A stretch of DNA of 37,500 nt from Symbiodinium natans (Eukaryota > Sar > Dinophyceae > Suessiales > Symbiodiniaceae), in assembly GCA_905221605.1 (NCBI GenBank), contig CAJNDS010002660.1:65001-102500 (forward strand). Reading direction: 5' to 3'. Made by a program: the position numbers and the translations under genes. A model generated the notes under the pieces. The model was not told where the DNA came from. It ran no database searches and saw only the letters and a program-made list of their open reading frames with translations. Shown here in pieces: positions 1-8,384 of this stretch (position 1 is the first letter of the stretch; every line of letters starts with the position of its first letter).

Positions 1-60
1 AAGGGTTTAGGGTACAAAACCTTCTTTTGTCCAAAAGCAGCTGACAAGACATCAAAGAAT

Positions 61-164
61 ATGGGCAGTTCTCGAAGATAGGGTCCCTTGAAGGGTCCAA
101 CCATTTAGCACGGCACCCTCAAAGGAAGGACCCCAAAAGAACCCGAATTTAGAGAACTACCCAG
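61..164. mobile_element. MITE-like element, family E (copy 1)
   Basis: About 104 bp bounded by imperfect inverted ends: ATGGGCAGTTCTCGAA on the left and TTTAGAGAACTACCCA on the right. The interior shares a GGTCCAA...AAGGACCC-like core with the copy at 9383-9471. Non-coding. No clear target duplication. It lies directly beside a family D fragment. Confidence 0.5.
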
Positions 165-166
165 AT

Positions 167-244
167 GGGAGCTTACGAAAATACTACGGGACCCTTAATA
201 TAGACCCCCAAAAAACTCCGCAATCCTTTTAAGGGAACCCCCCC
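167..244 (-). mobile_element. MITE-like fragment, family D (copy 3)
   Basis: On the minus strand this reads like the right half of the element at 9027-9132: GGGGGTCTATATTAAGGG followed by a TTTTCGTAAGCTCCC end. Only about 80 bp is recognisable, so it is probably truncated. It abuts element E1, suggesting nested or serial insertion. Confidence 0.4.
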
Positions 245-420
245 CAAAGGGGCACCCCTACGATCGGAAACCCCACATGCAGAACCCAGCAACCTGTCGC
301 GAAGGCCAGGAAACCCCCGCCTCGCTGCAGCCTTGCTGCTTGGTAGCCTGAGGCCGCCCTGATCCAAGAGGTTTGGGGAGGCGTCATTAGGGTGTAGGGC
401 TTTGGGATTGATGAGGGTTC

Positions 421-541
421 AGGGTTTAGGGTTTAGGGTTTAGGGTTTAGGGTTTAGGGTTTAGGGTTTAGGGTTTAGGGTTTAGGGTTTAGGGTTTAGG
501 GTTTAGGGTTTAGGGTTTAGGGTTTAGGGTTTAGGGTTTAG
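421..541 (+). repeat. Telomere-type tract (TTTAGGG)n
   Basis: Near-perfect TTTAGGG heptamers on the plus strand, about 17 units. It decays on the right into degenerate GGGCTT/GGGTTT text that continues to about 700. The flanking sequence to about 1200 is degenerate repeat and G runs, with no exon I would defend. Confidence 0.95.
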
Positions 542-1201
542 GCCTTGGGGCTTGATTGGGGCTTTGGGTTTGGGGTCTAGGGCTTAGGGCTTCAGGCTGT
601 GCTTGGGTTGGGGTTGACGGTTGAGGGCTGGTTTAGGCGTGTGTAGAGGTTAGGGTTAGGGCTGATGCGCTAGGGCTTACTGGCTTACTGGGTTTGACTC
701 GGAATAGATTTTACACTTCTATTGCGCTCGAATCCCTATACAACCCTGTTAACCCATGGAAACGGAAATTCTTGGCTTGAGGGTTTAGGGTTAGGGCTGA
801 AGGTGGGTGTAGGGATGATGATTTAGGGATTTAGGGAATGATGAGGACTTAAGGTTCAGCGTTAAGGGTTTAGGGTTTAGGATTTCGGGTTTAGGGTTTA
901 GGGTTTAGGGTTTAGGGTTTAGGGTTTAGGGCTTGAGCTTGGGCTTGCGGAGCACGGGGCTTTGGGTTTGGGACGGGGGGGGTGAAGGTTGGGGGGGGGG
1001 GGGGGGAGCGCTTAGTTGCGGGCAGGGGGCTTAAGGGTTGAAGGCACCGTTTAGAAGCTCCACGCAGCGCACCAATCAATCTGTTTGGGCTGGGAGGGGC
1101 ATTGAAGGGGCTTTTGGGGTTGAGGGTTTAGGGTTTCGGGTTTAGGGCTGATGGCTCAGGGTTAGGGCTTTGGGGCGCCATAGGGGGGGGGGGGGGGGCT
1201 T

Positions 1202-1343
1202 TTGCTAGTAGCAGGAAGCACAACACGCTTTGGGGAAGCCCACAAAACACTCCATCCCACAAACGAGATCGTCCCTCTCATGCTGGCCCACAGCCACCTG
1301 GCCCTTGGGCGGCGTGGCAGTCGTGACGGGGGCGCTGGCCTGA
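1202..1343 (+). CDS. Possible exon or ORF fragment, unrecognised
   Basis: An open plus-strand frame includes HKTLHPTNEIVPLMLAHSHL before it runs into a CT microsatellite. The opposite strand is also open, so strand is unsettled. No family is recognised, and the region may simply be non-coding between a poly-G run and the CT tract. Confidence 0.2.
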
Positions 1344-1350
1344 GCCCATT

Positions 1351-1557
1351 TTGCAGTCTCTGTCTCTGTCTCTGCCTCTGTCTCCCTCTCACTCTCTCTG
1401 CGAGTCTCCCTATGCCGATCTCTACCTACCTCAGTCCCCCTTTCTCTCTCAATCTCTCTCGCTTCCTCACTCTACCTTGCTCTCAGTCTCAAGTCTCGGT
1501 CGCTCTCTCTCCCTCTCTGCCTCTCTCTCTCCCGCCCTCTCTCTCCCTCTCTCTCTA

Positions 1558-1591
<34 letters not shown>

Positions 1592-1596
1592 GGTTT
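1351..1596 (+). repeat. CT-rich microsatellite (TCTCTC)n
   Basis: About 245 bp of almost pure pyrimidine with CTCTCT and CTCCCT units, ending in an uninterrupted (CT)n run just before TTTCGGGTTT. It creates long Ser/Leu-only open frames that should not be read as genes. Confidence 0.9.
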
Positions 1597-1652
1597 CGGG
1601 TTTGGGGATGAGGGTTAAGCGCTTCTATCCGCTTCTATCGCTTCAGGGGTTT

Positions 1653-1735
1653 GGGGGGAAGCTGCCGAGCGGCGTAGGAGGCATCGAGGAGGATGGACCC
1701 AGGAAGCGACATTGATCGAGCCTCGCCACAGATTG
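1653..1735 (-). CDS. Candidate exon, unrecognised protein
   Basis: Minus frame reads CGEARSMSLPGSILLDASYA and stays open into the next repeats. An AG (AAAGCCAG) precedes it directly beside a telomere-type tract. No GT donor was resolved at the far end. The composition is protein-like but no family is recognised. Confidence 0.4.
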
Positions 1736-1760
1736 CTGGCTTTAGGGCTTGGGGTTTGGG

Positions 1761-1830
1761 GTTTGGGGTTTAGGGTTTAGGGTTTAGGGTTTAGGGTTTA
1801 GGGTTTAGGGTTTAGGGTTTAGGGTTTAGG
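1761..1830 (+). repeat. Telomere-type tract (TTTAGGG)n
   Basis: About 10 uniform heptamers, led in by TTTGGGG variants. The following 1835-1937 holds no confident gene. Confidence 0.9.
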
Positions 1831-1937
1831 GATGAAGGGATTACTTTCTGAGGGTGGGCTTATGAAGTTGGTAGTTCTGTCTGAACGGGGCCCCAAGAAA
1901 ACCTAAGGGATGGCAAACAACAAAGCCCTGAACGGGC

Positions 1938-2000
1938 TCAGGGTTTAGGGTTTAGGGTTTAGGGTTTAGGGTTTAGGGTTTAGGGTTTAGGGTTTAGGGT

Positions 2001-2032
<32 letters not shown>

Positions 2033-2064
2033 GGGGTTGAGGGTTTTAAGGGTTTTGAGGGTTT

Positions 2065-2139
<75 letters not shown>

Positions 2140-2156
2140 CCCTAAACCCTAAACCC
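1938..2156 (+). repeat. Compound array: TTTAGGG, then TTGAGGG, then inverted CCCTAAA
   Basis: Plus-strand TTTAGGG units to about 1998 change to about 18 units of the variant TTGAGGG (1998-2137). These abut CCCTAAACCCTAAACCC in the opposite orientation with no spacer at about 2138. The junction is a G-rich to C-rich head-to-head arrangement like a telomere fusion point. Confidence 0.85.
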
Positions 2157-2785
2157 TAAGCCCGAGACCCTAAATCCTAGACCCTAACTCGTCTGGGATC
2201 TGGTTTACGCGCACAGGGCTTCAAAAGAACATTAAACCAGCAATCTAAAGATGAAGGCTAAGGGTTTAGCGTTTTAGGATTCTAGGGTCCTAGGACCCTA
2301 AAATTCCAGGGTTCTATAAGGTTTAGGGTGTTTCGGTTCTAAGGTTTAGGGTTTAGGGTTTTGGGGTCTTGGGGTTCAGGCTTTCAGGTAGGGTTCTAGA
2401 GTTCCAGGCTCTAGGGTTTTGGGGTTTCGGGATGTAGGACTCAAAACATGATGCTTGGCACCGGGCGGACCGCAGCGCGCGAGACGCCTGAAATCGAGCA
2501 GCGATGGCCTCGGGTGAGCCCACGGCCCCCTCCCTTAAGCCCAGCCCACAGCAAATCCTAAAACCCCAAACCCAAAACCCGGAACTCCAAACCTCAAATC
2601 CTAAACCCGAAATCCGAAACCCCAAACCCGAAACTCCAAAATCCTCAACTCCCCGAGCCCTCGGACCCCTCGAATCCAAATCCTGGGAGCTTCCGAAAAT
2701 AGCGGGGGGCCTAAGCCCCAAACCCTGAACCCTAAACCCTAAACCCTAAACCCTAAACCCGCGGTACCCCTACTTGGGGAAATAC

Positions 2786-2845
2786 CCAAATGCTGGGAGC
2801 ATGTGCCGCTGCGCGTTCTTCCTGCAACTCGGCCAGGAGCTCAGC
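2786..2845 (-). CDS. Candidate 60-bp coiled-coil exon
   Basis: Exactly 20 codons, phase 0 to 0: AELLAELQEERAAAHAPSIW. The 3' splice context is ACTAACCCCCTCTGGAG and the donor is TTTGG|GTATTT. The Leu/Glu/Ala-rich start suits an amphipathic helix. It sits between telomere-type tracts of opposite orientation, which would be its flanking introns. Confidence 0.5.
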
Positions 2846-2874
2846 CTCCAGAGGGGGTTAGTTCAAGGGGGTTT

Positions 2875-2985
2875 GGGGTTTAGGGTTTAGGGTTTGGGGT
2901 TTAGGGTTTAGGGTTTAGGGTTTAGGGTTTAGGGTTTAGGGTTTAGGGTTTAGGGTTTAGGGTTTAGGGTTCAGGGTTTAGGGTT
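2875..2985 (+). repeat. Telomere-type tract (TTTAGGG)n
   Basis: About 15 heptamers with a few TTTGGGG and TTCAGGG variants. On the minus strand it would be intron upstream of the 2786-2845 exon. Confidence 0.9.
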
Positions 2986-3103
2986 GGAGTTTCGGCCTTG
3001 GAGTTTAAGCGTTTCACTTTAGGGGTTTGAGAGCTAGCCAGGTTCTTGCTCCCTAACCCTTAACCCTAAACCCTGAACCCTATAAACCCAAAACCCTAAA
3101 CAC

Positions 3104-3194
3104 CGAGTTGCAGACCAAAGTGTTGACCGAGCCTTTCCCTTCGGAACTTGGCTGCTTTTTGAAAGACCCGCTCATCTTCCGTAAACATGATCGC
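3104..3194 (-). CDS. Candidate 91-bp exon, charged helix
   Basis: Minus frame reads IMFTEDERVFQKAAKFRRER and stays open to the donor CTCG|GTGTTTAGG. It follows the acceptor TTT CGGCAG. The charged alternation looks helical. The plus strand also reads open here (TKVLTEPFPSELG), but both minus-strand splice signals abut telomere-type repeats, which favours minus. Confidence 0.5.
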
Positions 3195-3400
3195 CTGCCG
3201 AAACCCTAAACCCTAAACCCTAACCCCATTGTTCGGGCATTTGATCCTGGCTCCCAAGCTAGGTAGCAAAAGACTTTAGGGTTTAGGGTTTAGGGCGTTT
3301 AGGGTTTAGGGTTGGGGGTATAGGGCTTTAGGGTTTTCGGGTTTAGAGTATAGGATCTAGGGATTTAGGGATTTAGGTTTTGAGGGTTTGGGGGTTTAGG

Positions 3401-3441
3401 CGGCCTGCGAAGGCCTCCCGAACCTCTTGGGAGGCATGTTC
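3401..3441 (-). CDS. Candidate short exon
   Basis: After the acceptor AACACACAG the minus frame reads EHASQEVREAFAG. No GT donor is obvious at the far end (GCAGGCCGCC). Unrecognised, acidic and helical in composition. Confidence 0.35.
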
Positions 3442-3457
3442 CTGTGTGTTTTGGGTA

Positions 3458-3572
3458 GGGTTTAGGGTTTAGGGTTTAGGGTTTAGGGTTTAGGGTTTAG
3501 GGTTTAGGGTTTAGGGTTTAGGGTTTAGGGTTTAGGGTTTAGGCTTTAGGCTTTAGGCTTTAGGGTTTAGGG
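3458..3572 (+). repeat. Telomere-type tract (TTTAGGG)n
   Basis: About 16 heptamers ending in three TTTAGGC variants. Directly downstream, in the minus direction, of the interrupted exon at 3582-3920. Confidence 0.95.
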
Positions 3573-3581
3573 TTTGTGTAC

Positions 3582-3920
3582 TGGTTGTACTCCAGCTTGG
3601 TATACGCCAACCGCTCCACTGCAGGCTCGCGCGAACTTGAAGCTTGCTCAAGGCTCTCATCGTACTCTTCGAAGTCATTCGTCGCCACAGTAATCCCCTC
3701 CCCTTAATATTAAACCCCCCCTACCCCCTAATATTAAATACCCCCCATTATAGTTATATTAGAGTATATTGGGGGTGTTTAGTATTAGGGGGTAGGGGGG
3801 GGTTTAATATTAGGGGGAGGGGGTTAGGTGCATCCGGGTCGCACTCCTCCTCCTCCTCTTCTTGCTGAGGATGCATCTGCCAGGGCAACTTGTGACCAAG
3901 GTCTCCTGGGGGTGGGACAG
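3582..3920 (-). CDS. Candidate acidic exon interrupted by a palindromic element
   Basis: An acceptor (CCAATCCCTTGCAG) leads into a minus frame containing GDLGHKLPWQMHPQQEEEEE and then CDPDAP. The frame is broken by a 132-bp palindrome at a TA. On the far side TVATNDFEEYDESLEQASSS continues through AVERLAYTKLEYNQ to a GTACAC donor. Removing the palindrome and one TA restores a single frame across the junction (...DAP|TVATND...). Acidic, low-complexity, no recognised family. It could be a live gene with a removable element or a recently disrupted one. Confidence 0.6.
3693..3824. mobile_element. Palindromic MITE-like element, family J, TA-flanked
   Basis: 132 bp with terminal inverted repeats ATCCCCTCCCCTTAATATTA and ACCCCCTCCCCCTAATATTA (right end read on the minus strand). 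The arms continue as near-perfect complements over about 55 bp around an AT-rich loop. It is flanked by TA on both sides (3691-3692, 3825-3826), the pattern of Tc1/mariner-type insertions. It contains no GT..AG pair that keeps the surrounding frame. Confidence 0.75.
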
Positions 3921-4016
3921 CTGCAAGGGATTGGGGCCTGAGGGCTGCGCGGGTACTCCGGGCTCAGGGTTTAGGACTGAGGGGTACGCAGCCCCTTCCC
4001 TTAAGAACTTGGGGCG

Positions 4017-4070
4017 ACTAAACCCTAAACCCTAAACCCCAAACCCTAAACCCTAAACCCTAAACCCCCA
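4017..4070 (-). repeat. Telomere-type tract (CCCTAAA)n
   Basis: About 7 heptamers in C-rich orientation on the plus strand. The 4070-4450 stretch beyond it is degenerate repeat with no confident exon. Confidence 0.9.
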
Positions 4071-4449
4071 CACACATGCCCCCTGCGCGGGGCCTCCCGA
4101 CTGTGCGCTGCCACGTCCACTTCCTGGCGGCTGTCTCGGGTCTGCTGGCTGTAGAATTTCTAGTTTGGTGTGTGTACGTAAGGGTTTAGGGTTTAGGGTC
4201 TAGGGTTTAGGTTTAGGGGTTTGAGTTTAGGCTTGCGCAAGGCTTATGTGGGGTTGGTGGAGGGTTGAGGTTTCAGGGTTCAGGGTTGCTCAGTCTGGGG
4301 TTTGGGGCTTCGCTAGGACTCGGGGTTGAGGGTTCGGGGAATGGGTTTAGACTTTGCGGCCTAAGTGGGATTGTGATTGCGACCCCAAACCTAAACCGCA
4401 ACTTGCCGAGAACGGTTGTATCTCTGTGATTGTAGCCGCTATATCTCTC

Positions 4450-4937
4450 ATCGGCAGCCATAGTTGCCCATCCTCCATCTCGCGCTTTCGGCTACGTCTG
4501 GTGGACAGGGAACACGGCACTTCACCCAGCTCAGTCCCTTGTTTCCCGGGGTACCGGTGTTGCATACCGCTCGGCCCGCGGCCCGCTGTGGCAAAGAGAG
4601 GGCTCGAGAGCAAACAGTTGAACCCCAAACCCTGCATTGCCCGTCTTCCGCAACATGAAGGCTCATGACCCACTCAGCTTCTACTTGAAGGTTCATGGTA
4701 CTTACTAACCAATTATAACTGGGCTTCTAACCCTACTTAGAATTGGGATAACCCCTATAAGGCCCTTTCGGGGTATTCTAAGCAGGGATATAAGTACAGT
4801 TATAAAGTACCATGAACCTTCAAGTATGCATGCCGAGGCTGACGAAGCTGACCATATGCCCTGCTCGATGAGAAAGAGCCATGGGACCAGGGCGCCCCAA
4901 ATCCTACTCAGCCGCGGGGAAAAAGACACGCGCCATA
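4450..4937 (-). CDS. Candidate long exon interrupted by a family A element
   Basis: The acceptor GGTCTCTAG opens a minus frame with VSFSPRLSRIWGALVPWLFL and then IEQGIWSASSASACI. The frame meets the 141-bp element at a TA. Beyond it EAEWVMSLHVAEDGQCRVWG continues open for about 60 more codons to a stop near 4448. Excising the element with one TA joins ACI to EAE in frame. Splicing at AAG|GTTCAT and TTCAAG| inside the element also keeps the frame and adds three codons. No family recognised. Confidence 0.5.
4684..4824. mobile_element. MITE-like element, family A (copy 1)
   Basis: 141 bp. The first 19 bases CTTGAAGGTTCATGGTACT are repeated perfectly inverted at 4806-4824. TA flanks both sides. 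The interior has ATAACTGGGCTTCTAACCCTA-type text shared with copies at 7541, 34597 and others. The interior is non-coding, so it would depend on a transposase elsewhere. Confidence 0.85.
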
Positions 4938-5216
4938 CTAGAGACCCCCCTAAAACCCCAGCAAGCTAAACCCCAAACCCCAGCGCCATCAACCCTAAAC
5001 CCTAAACTCGCAGCACCCCACACCATAAACCGGAAACCCCAGCACCCTAAAACCCTAAACCCCAGCACCCTCAGCCCTTACCCTTCTTCGCTTCTTTCGG
5101 AGGGCGTCTTGCCCTTTGGGAACACAAGGGCTGACGGGCTTAGGGTTTAGGGTTTAGGGTTTAGGGTTTAGGGTTTAGGGTTAGGGTTTAGGTAGAAAGC
5201 CCCTCAACTCCTCTAC

Positions 5217-5293
5217 CATCCCAGCCCTCGGCTGCAGCCTTCGCCGAAGCCTGCGCCTCCACCAGCACGGGCTCGTTGCTAGACCTTGCTTCT
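5217..5293 (-). CDS. Candidate 77-bp Ala/Glu-rich exon
   Basis: Acceptor ATTCTACGCCTGCAG, then a minus frame EARSSNEPVLVEAQASAKAA ending GWD at the donor GATG|GTAGAG. Both splice signals are good, and telomere-type arrays lie on both sides (5139-5190 and 5314-5450). No recognised family. Confidence 0.55.
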
Positions 5294-5313
5294 CTGCAGG
5301 CGTAGAATACCCA

Positions 5314-5450
5314 AGGGTTTAGGGTTTAGGGTTTAGGGTTTAGGGTTTAGGGTTTAGGGTTTAGGGTTTAGGGTTTAGGGTTTAGGGTTTAGGGTTTAGG
5401 GTTTAGGGTTTAGGGTTTAGGGTTTAGGGTTTAGGGTTTAGGGTTTAGGG
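5314..5450 (+). repeat. Telomere-type tract (TTTAGGG)n
   Basis: About 19 uniform heptamers on the plus strand, running directly into an AT dinucleotide tract. Confidence 0.95.
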
Positions 5451-5478
5451 TTATATATATATATATATATATATATAT
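5451..5478. repeat. (TA)n microsatellite
   Basis: 28 bp of alternating T and A fused to the end of the telomere-type array. Confidence 0.95.
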
Positions 5479-5771
5479 CAAGGTTAAACAGCACAACTCC
5501 TACTCATAAGGCAGCCCCGAAGGTTTAAGTTCAACTTGTGGCTAAGTAAGTAAAGTCGAGGGCTTAAGGAGTGTAGGGGCTGAGGGGTGTGCCGGTTGAA
5601 GGGCAGAAGGCTTCCTAAGCCCCTAATCCCTAAGCCCCTAAACTCCAGAGCCTACATGGAAAATCTCAAGGGGTTGAGGGTTGAGGGAGGGAAGGGGGGG
5701 GGGGGCCAGTACAGGATCCCTCGAGAGCACAAGGTTCTGCGTGAGGTTTAGGGTTTAGGGTTTTGGGCTTA

Positions 5772-5905
5772 GGGTTTAATTAGGGTTTAAATAGGGTTTA
5801 ATTAGGGTTTAATTAGGGTTTAATTAGGGTTTAATTAGGGTTTAATTAGGGTTTAATTAGGGTTTAATTAGGGTTAATTAGGGTTTAATTAGGGTTTAGG
5901 TTTAG
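5772..5905 (+). repeat. Variant array (TTTAATTAGGG)n
   Basis: Eleven-base units GGGTTTAATTA repeated about 10 times. This is the telomeric heptamer with an ATTA insertion, locally amplified. The regularity argues for expansion by slippage or unequal exchange, because telomerase would add heptamers. Confidence 0.9.
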
Positions 5906-6032
5906 GGTTTCGGAAGGTGTGTTGCGCGAGATCGCGCGCTCAGGGTGAAGCTCCCTGAGCTGCAGCGTCCGCTCCTTGAAAGAGCAGGTGCCTGAAGGGC
6001 ACAAGAGTCCTCCTGCATCCTCTTGCGCTGCC

Positions 6033-6137
6033 CTATACCCTAAACCCTAAACCCTAAACCCTAAACCCTAAACCCTAAACCCTAAACCCCTCAACCCTAA
6101 ACCTCAACCCTAATCCCTAAACCCTAAGCCCTAACCC
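6033..6137 (-). repeat. Telomere-type tract (CCCTAAA)n
   Basis: About 14 C-rich heptamers, becoming degenerate (CCCTCAA, CCTAATC) on the right. The sequence to about 7000 is tracts, a C run and an AT-rich patch. Confidence 0.9.
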
Positions 6138-6226
6138 TAGGGCGGCCTCGAACTCTACTTCCTTTTGCATGGGTGATCCGGGGTTCGGGGCTGCGTGGAC
6201 ACCCCAAAGTTCAAGGATTTTGGGTT

Positions 6227-6312
6227 AGGGTTTAGGGGTTAGGGTTTAGGGTTTAGGGTTTAGGGTTTAAGGTTTAGGGTTTAGGGCTTAGGGTTTAGGG
6301 TTTAGGGTTTAG
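6227..6312 (+). repeat. Telomere-type tract (TTTAGGG)n
   Basis: About 12 heptamers with minor variants, in orientation opposite to the preceding tract. Confidence 0.9.
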
Positions 6313-6795
6313 GTTGTACATAGACTTGGCACACAACCCTAGTCAGCCCAACCCCTAGACCGTAGACCCTAACCCTAATAGCCTAAACCCTGAACCCCAA
6401 ACCCCAAACCCTAAACCCTAAGCCCTACACCCTAAACTACACCCTAAACCCCCCTTCCTAAACTCTAAACCCTAAACCCTAAACGCTCGCACATCATTGA
6501 CGGCTTGTAGAAAGCAACAAGGACGCAGAGTTCAGGGTTAGGAGGCTAGGGGTCCTAAGGGAAAAGGTTGGTAGTTATTGGAGCTCCTGAACCCCAAAGC
6601 CCTGACCGTCACTTGCATCAGCTCCGCACGATGCAGCTGGCTGCTCGGCCATGGAGATGCCTTGCACTCTGCATGCTCGGAGAAGCAGGATGGAGCCCGC
6701 CAACCCCACCCCCCCCCCCCAACCTTCTTTCCTCAAAAACAAACATACTTATATGTATATATATATACATATATTTATCTATTTCTATAGATATG

Positions 6796-6848
6796 TAGCT
6801 ACCCTAAACCCTAAACCCTAAACCCTAAACCCTAAACCCTAAACCCTA
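6796..6848 (-). repeat. Telomere-type tract with inverted flanks
   Basis: Seven CCCTAAA units. The sequence just outside reads GATATGTAG on the left and CTACATATG on the right, an inverted near-repeat that could place the tract in the loop of a hairpin. Confidence 0.8.
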
Positions 6849-7225
6849 CATATGCATTAAACATACGCATTATGTGCAACACGAAGCTGGTAACTGACCG
6901 GCACCCTGCCAGCCTTCCCGGCTGCCCTGGCGCTGCAGTGCCTCGCCGAGGAGGGATTCTGGTTTGGGAACTTGGAGGGTTTTGGGTTTAGGGTTTAGGG
7001 TTTAGGGTTTAGGTTTAGGGTTTAGGGTTTAGGGTTTAGGGTTTAGGGTTTAGGGTCAGACTGGAGCAAAAAAGATCCCTAGGAAAGAAATGCAAAGGTT
7101 TAAGATTTGGGGTTTATGGGTTCAGGGTTTAGGGGGTTTTGAGTTCAGAGCTTAGGGTTTAGACCTTAATTAGGGTTTGGGTTTCTGGGTTTACATAGAG
7201 CTTAGAGTGTATCTTGCGCAGGGAA

Positions 7226-7265
7226 GTTTCCGAAAATCAAGGGCCCCTTTTCGGAGGTTCCTCTT
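7226..7265. mobile_element. Family D end fragment (copy 4)
   Basis: GTTTCCGAAAATCAAGGG resembles the GTTTCCGAAAATAGGGGACT end of the element at 19025-19124. Only one end is present, and it abuts a short family A copy. Confidence 0.35.
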
Positions 7266-7340
7266 CTTGGAGGTTCAAGAGTACTTCTACACCAACTATA
7301 ACTTGTTACTTAGGGTACTTAGTACCCTTAAACCTCCAAG
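7266..7340. mobile_element. MITE-like element, family A (short copy 4)
   Basis: 75 bp bounded by CTTGGAGGTTCAAGAGTAC and, inverted, GTACCCTTAAACCTCCAAG. Smaller than the full copies through loss of the interior. The left flank does not match the right flank TA. Confidence 0.55.
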
Positions 7341-7485
7341 TACTGAGCATTATCGTATTTTGGGACATCTACTATTTCTGTTGGATCCCCCTTTTTGGGG
7401 GGGAGAAGCCCACAACTCTGCAGAAGTGGTTGTAAAGGGCCGAGGCCCTAAACCCTAAACCCTAAACCCTAAACCCTAAACTTAC

Positions 7486-7733
7486 CCAAATAGGGCTTTT
7501 AAGGCTTCCGGGCTGCGGGCTGACCACGTGGAAATGCTCACTTGAAGGTTCATGGCACTTACTAACCAATAATAACTGTACTTATCACCCTGCTTATAAT
7601 GCCCCCAAAGGGCCTTATAGGGGTTATCCCAATCATAAGTAGGGTTATAAGCCCAGTTATAATTGGTTAGTAAGTACCATGAACCTTCAAGCAAGGTCGC
7701 CACCCCTGTTTTTGCAGACGTGGGAGGCTCCGT
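7486..7733 (-). CDS. Candidate exon interrupted by a family A element
   Basis: Acceptor CACCCCGCTCCAG, then a minus frame GASHVCKNRGGDL. After the 151-bp element the frame continues EHFHVVSPQPGSLKSPIW to a consensus donor TTTGG|GTAAGTTTAGGG, where the telomeric tract begins inside the donor. Removing the element plus one CA/TG flank joins GDL to EHF in frame. Splicing at the element's own AAG|GTTCAT would leave an in-frame TGA. No family recognised. Confidence 0.55.
7541..7691. mobile_element. MITE-like element, family A (copy 2)
   Basis: 151 bp with inverted ends CTTGAAGGTTCATGGCACTT and AAGTACCATGAACCTTCAAG. Both sides carry CA (7539-7540, 7692-7693) instead of TA. The interior closely matches copy 1, including the GGCCTTATAGGGGTTATCCC core. 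Confidence 0.85.
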
Positions 7734-7869
7734 CTGGAGCGGGGTGTGTGTTTCAGCTGTGGTCTTTTGCGTGTGTCTGTGGCAGGGGAAACCCTAAACC
7801 CTAAATCCTAAACCCTAAACCCTCAACCCTCAACCCTCAACCCTAAACCCTAAACCCTAAACCCTAAAC

Positions 7870-7999
7870 AGAAAGAAGGGATCCTCCTCATAAAAATGGC
7901 GCATAAGGCAATCTGGGAAGCCACGGTGTGTTGGCGCAAGTCGCCCCGGCCTTGACCTGACCCCTTGTGCCATGCACACCAGCTTGCGCTCCAAAGGCC
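7870..7999 (-). CDS. Candidate 130-bp exon, basic protein segment
   Basis: After acceptor GTTTCGGGTTCAG the minus frame reads LERKLVCMAQGVRSRPGRLA, then CLMRHFYEEDPFFLF, up to the donor TTTCT|GTTTAGGG supplied by the adjacent telomere-type tract (7790-7868). No stop in 43 codons. Unrecognised. Confidence 0.5.
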
Positions 8000-8089
8000 C
8001 TGAACCCGAAACCCTAAACCCTAAACCCTCAACCCTAAACCCTAAATTCCAAACCCTAAACAACCAGAAATCCCCGATCCCGAACCCCT

Positions 8090-8152
8090 CTAGCCCTGAA
8101 CCCGGAGGCCGCGATGCCCGAAAGCACTGTCAGATATGGGCCGAAAAGGAGG
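8090..8152 (-). CDS. Candidate short exon (strand uncertain)
   Basis: Acceptor CACTACTAAAG followed by minus frame PPFRPISDSAFGHRGL to a stop. The plus strand is also open here (RDARKHCQIWAEKEALVVLV), so strand is not settled. Confidence 0.3.
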   Translation of the reverse strand, partial: PPFRPISDSAFGHRGLRVQG

Positions 8153-8204
8153 CTTTAGTAGTGCTTGTGCACCCCCCCCCCCCACCCCACCCCCCGAAGG
8201 GGTT

Positions 8205-8264
8205 TAGGGCAAACCCTAAACCCTAAACCCTAAACCCTAAACCCGATAGGGTTTAGGGTTCGGG
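8205..8264. repeat. Opposed telomere-type tracts
   Basis: Four CCCTAAA units followed, after the five-base spacer CGATA, by GGGTTTAGGGTT in the other orientation. The CCCTAAACCCGATAGGGTTT core can fold back on itself. Confidence 0.8.
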
Positions 8265-8384
8265 GTTCAAGGGTTTCGGCAGCGGGAAGCTTGGGGCACC
8301 CCTACGACGACGTGCACCCTATACCCCAAACCCTAAACCCTAAACCCTAAGCCCTAAACCCTAAACCCTAACCCCTGAAGAAAC

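Noticed and set aside
421-541. The window could be a chromosome end because of its telomeric repeats.
   Set aside because: Tracts occur in both orientations throughout 37.5 kb and are separated by unique sequence, so they are interstitial. No long terminal array is present.
1351-1618. Long Ser/Leu-rich open frames over the CT tract.
   Set aside because: They are translations of a CT microsatellite with no start or splice context of their own.
2353-2728. Frames of 74 and 122 codons over telomere-like text.
   Set aside because: Much of the reading is KPQTLNPK or GFGVRVSG-type repeat translation. Only a short middle part (about 2447-2509) could be coding, and both strands are open there, so I did not call an exon.
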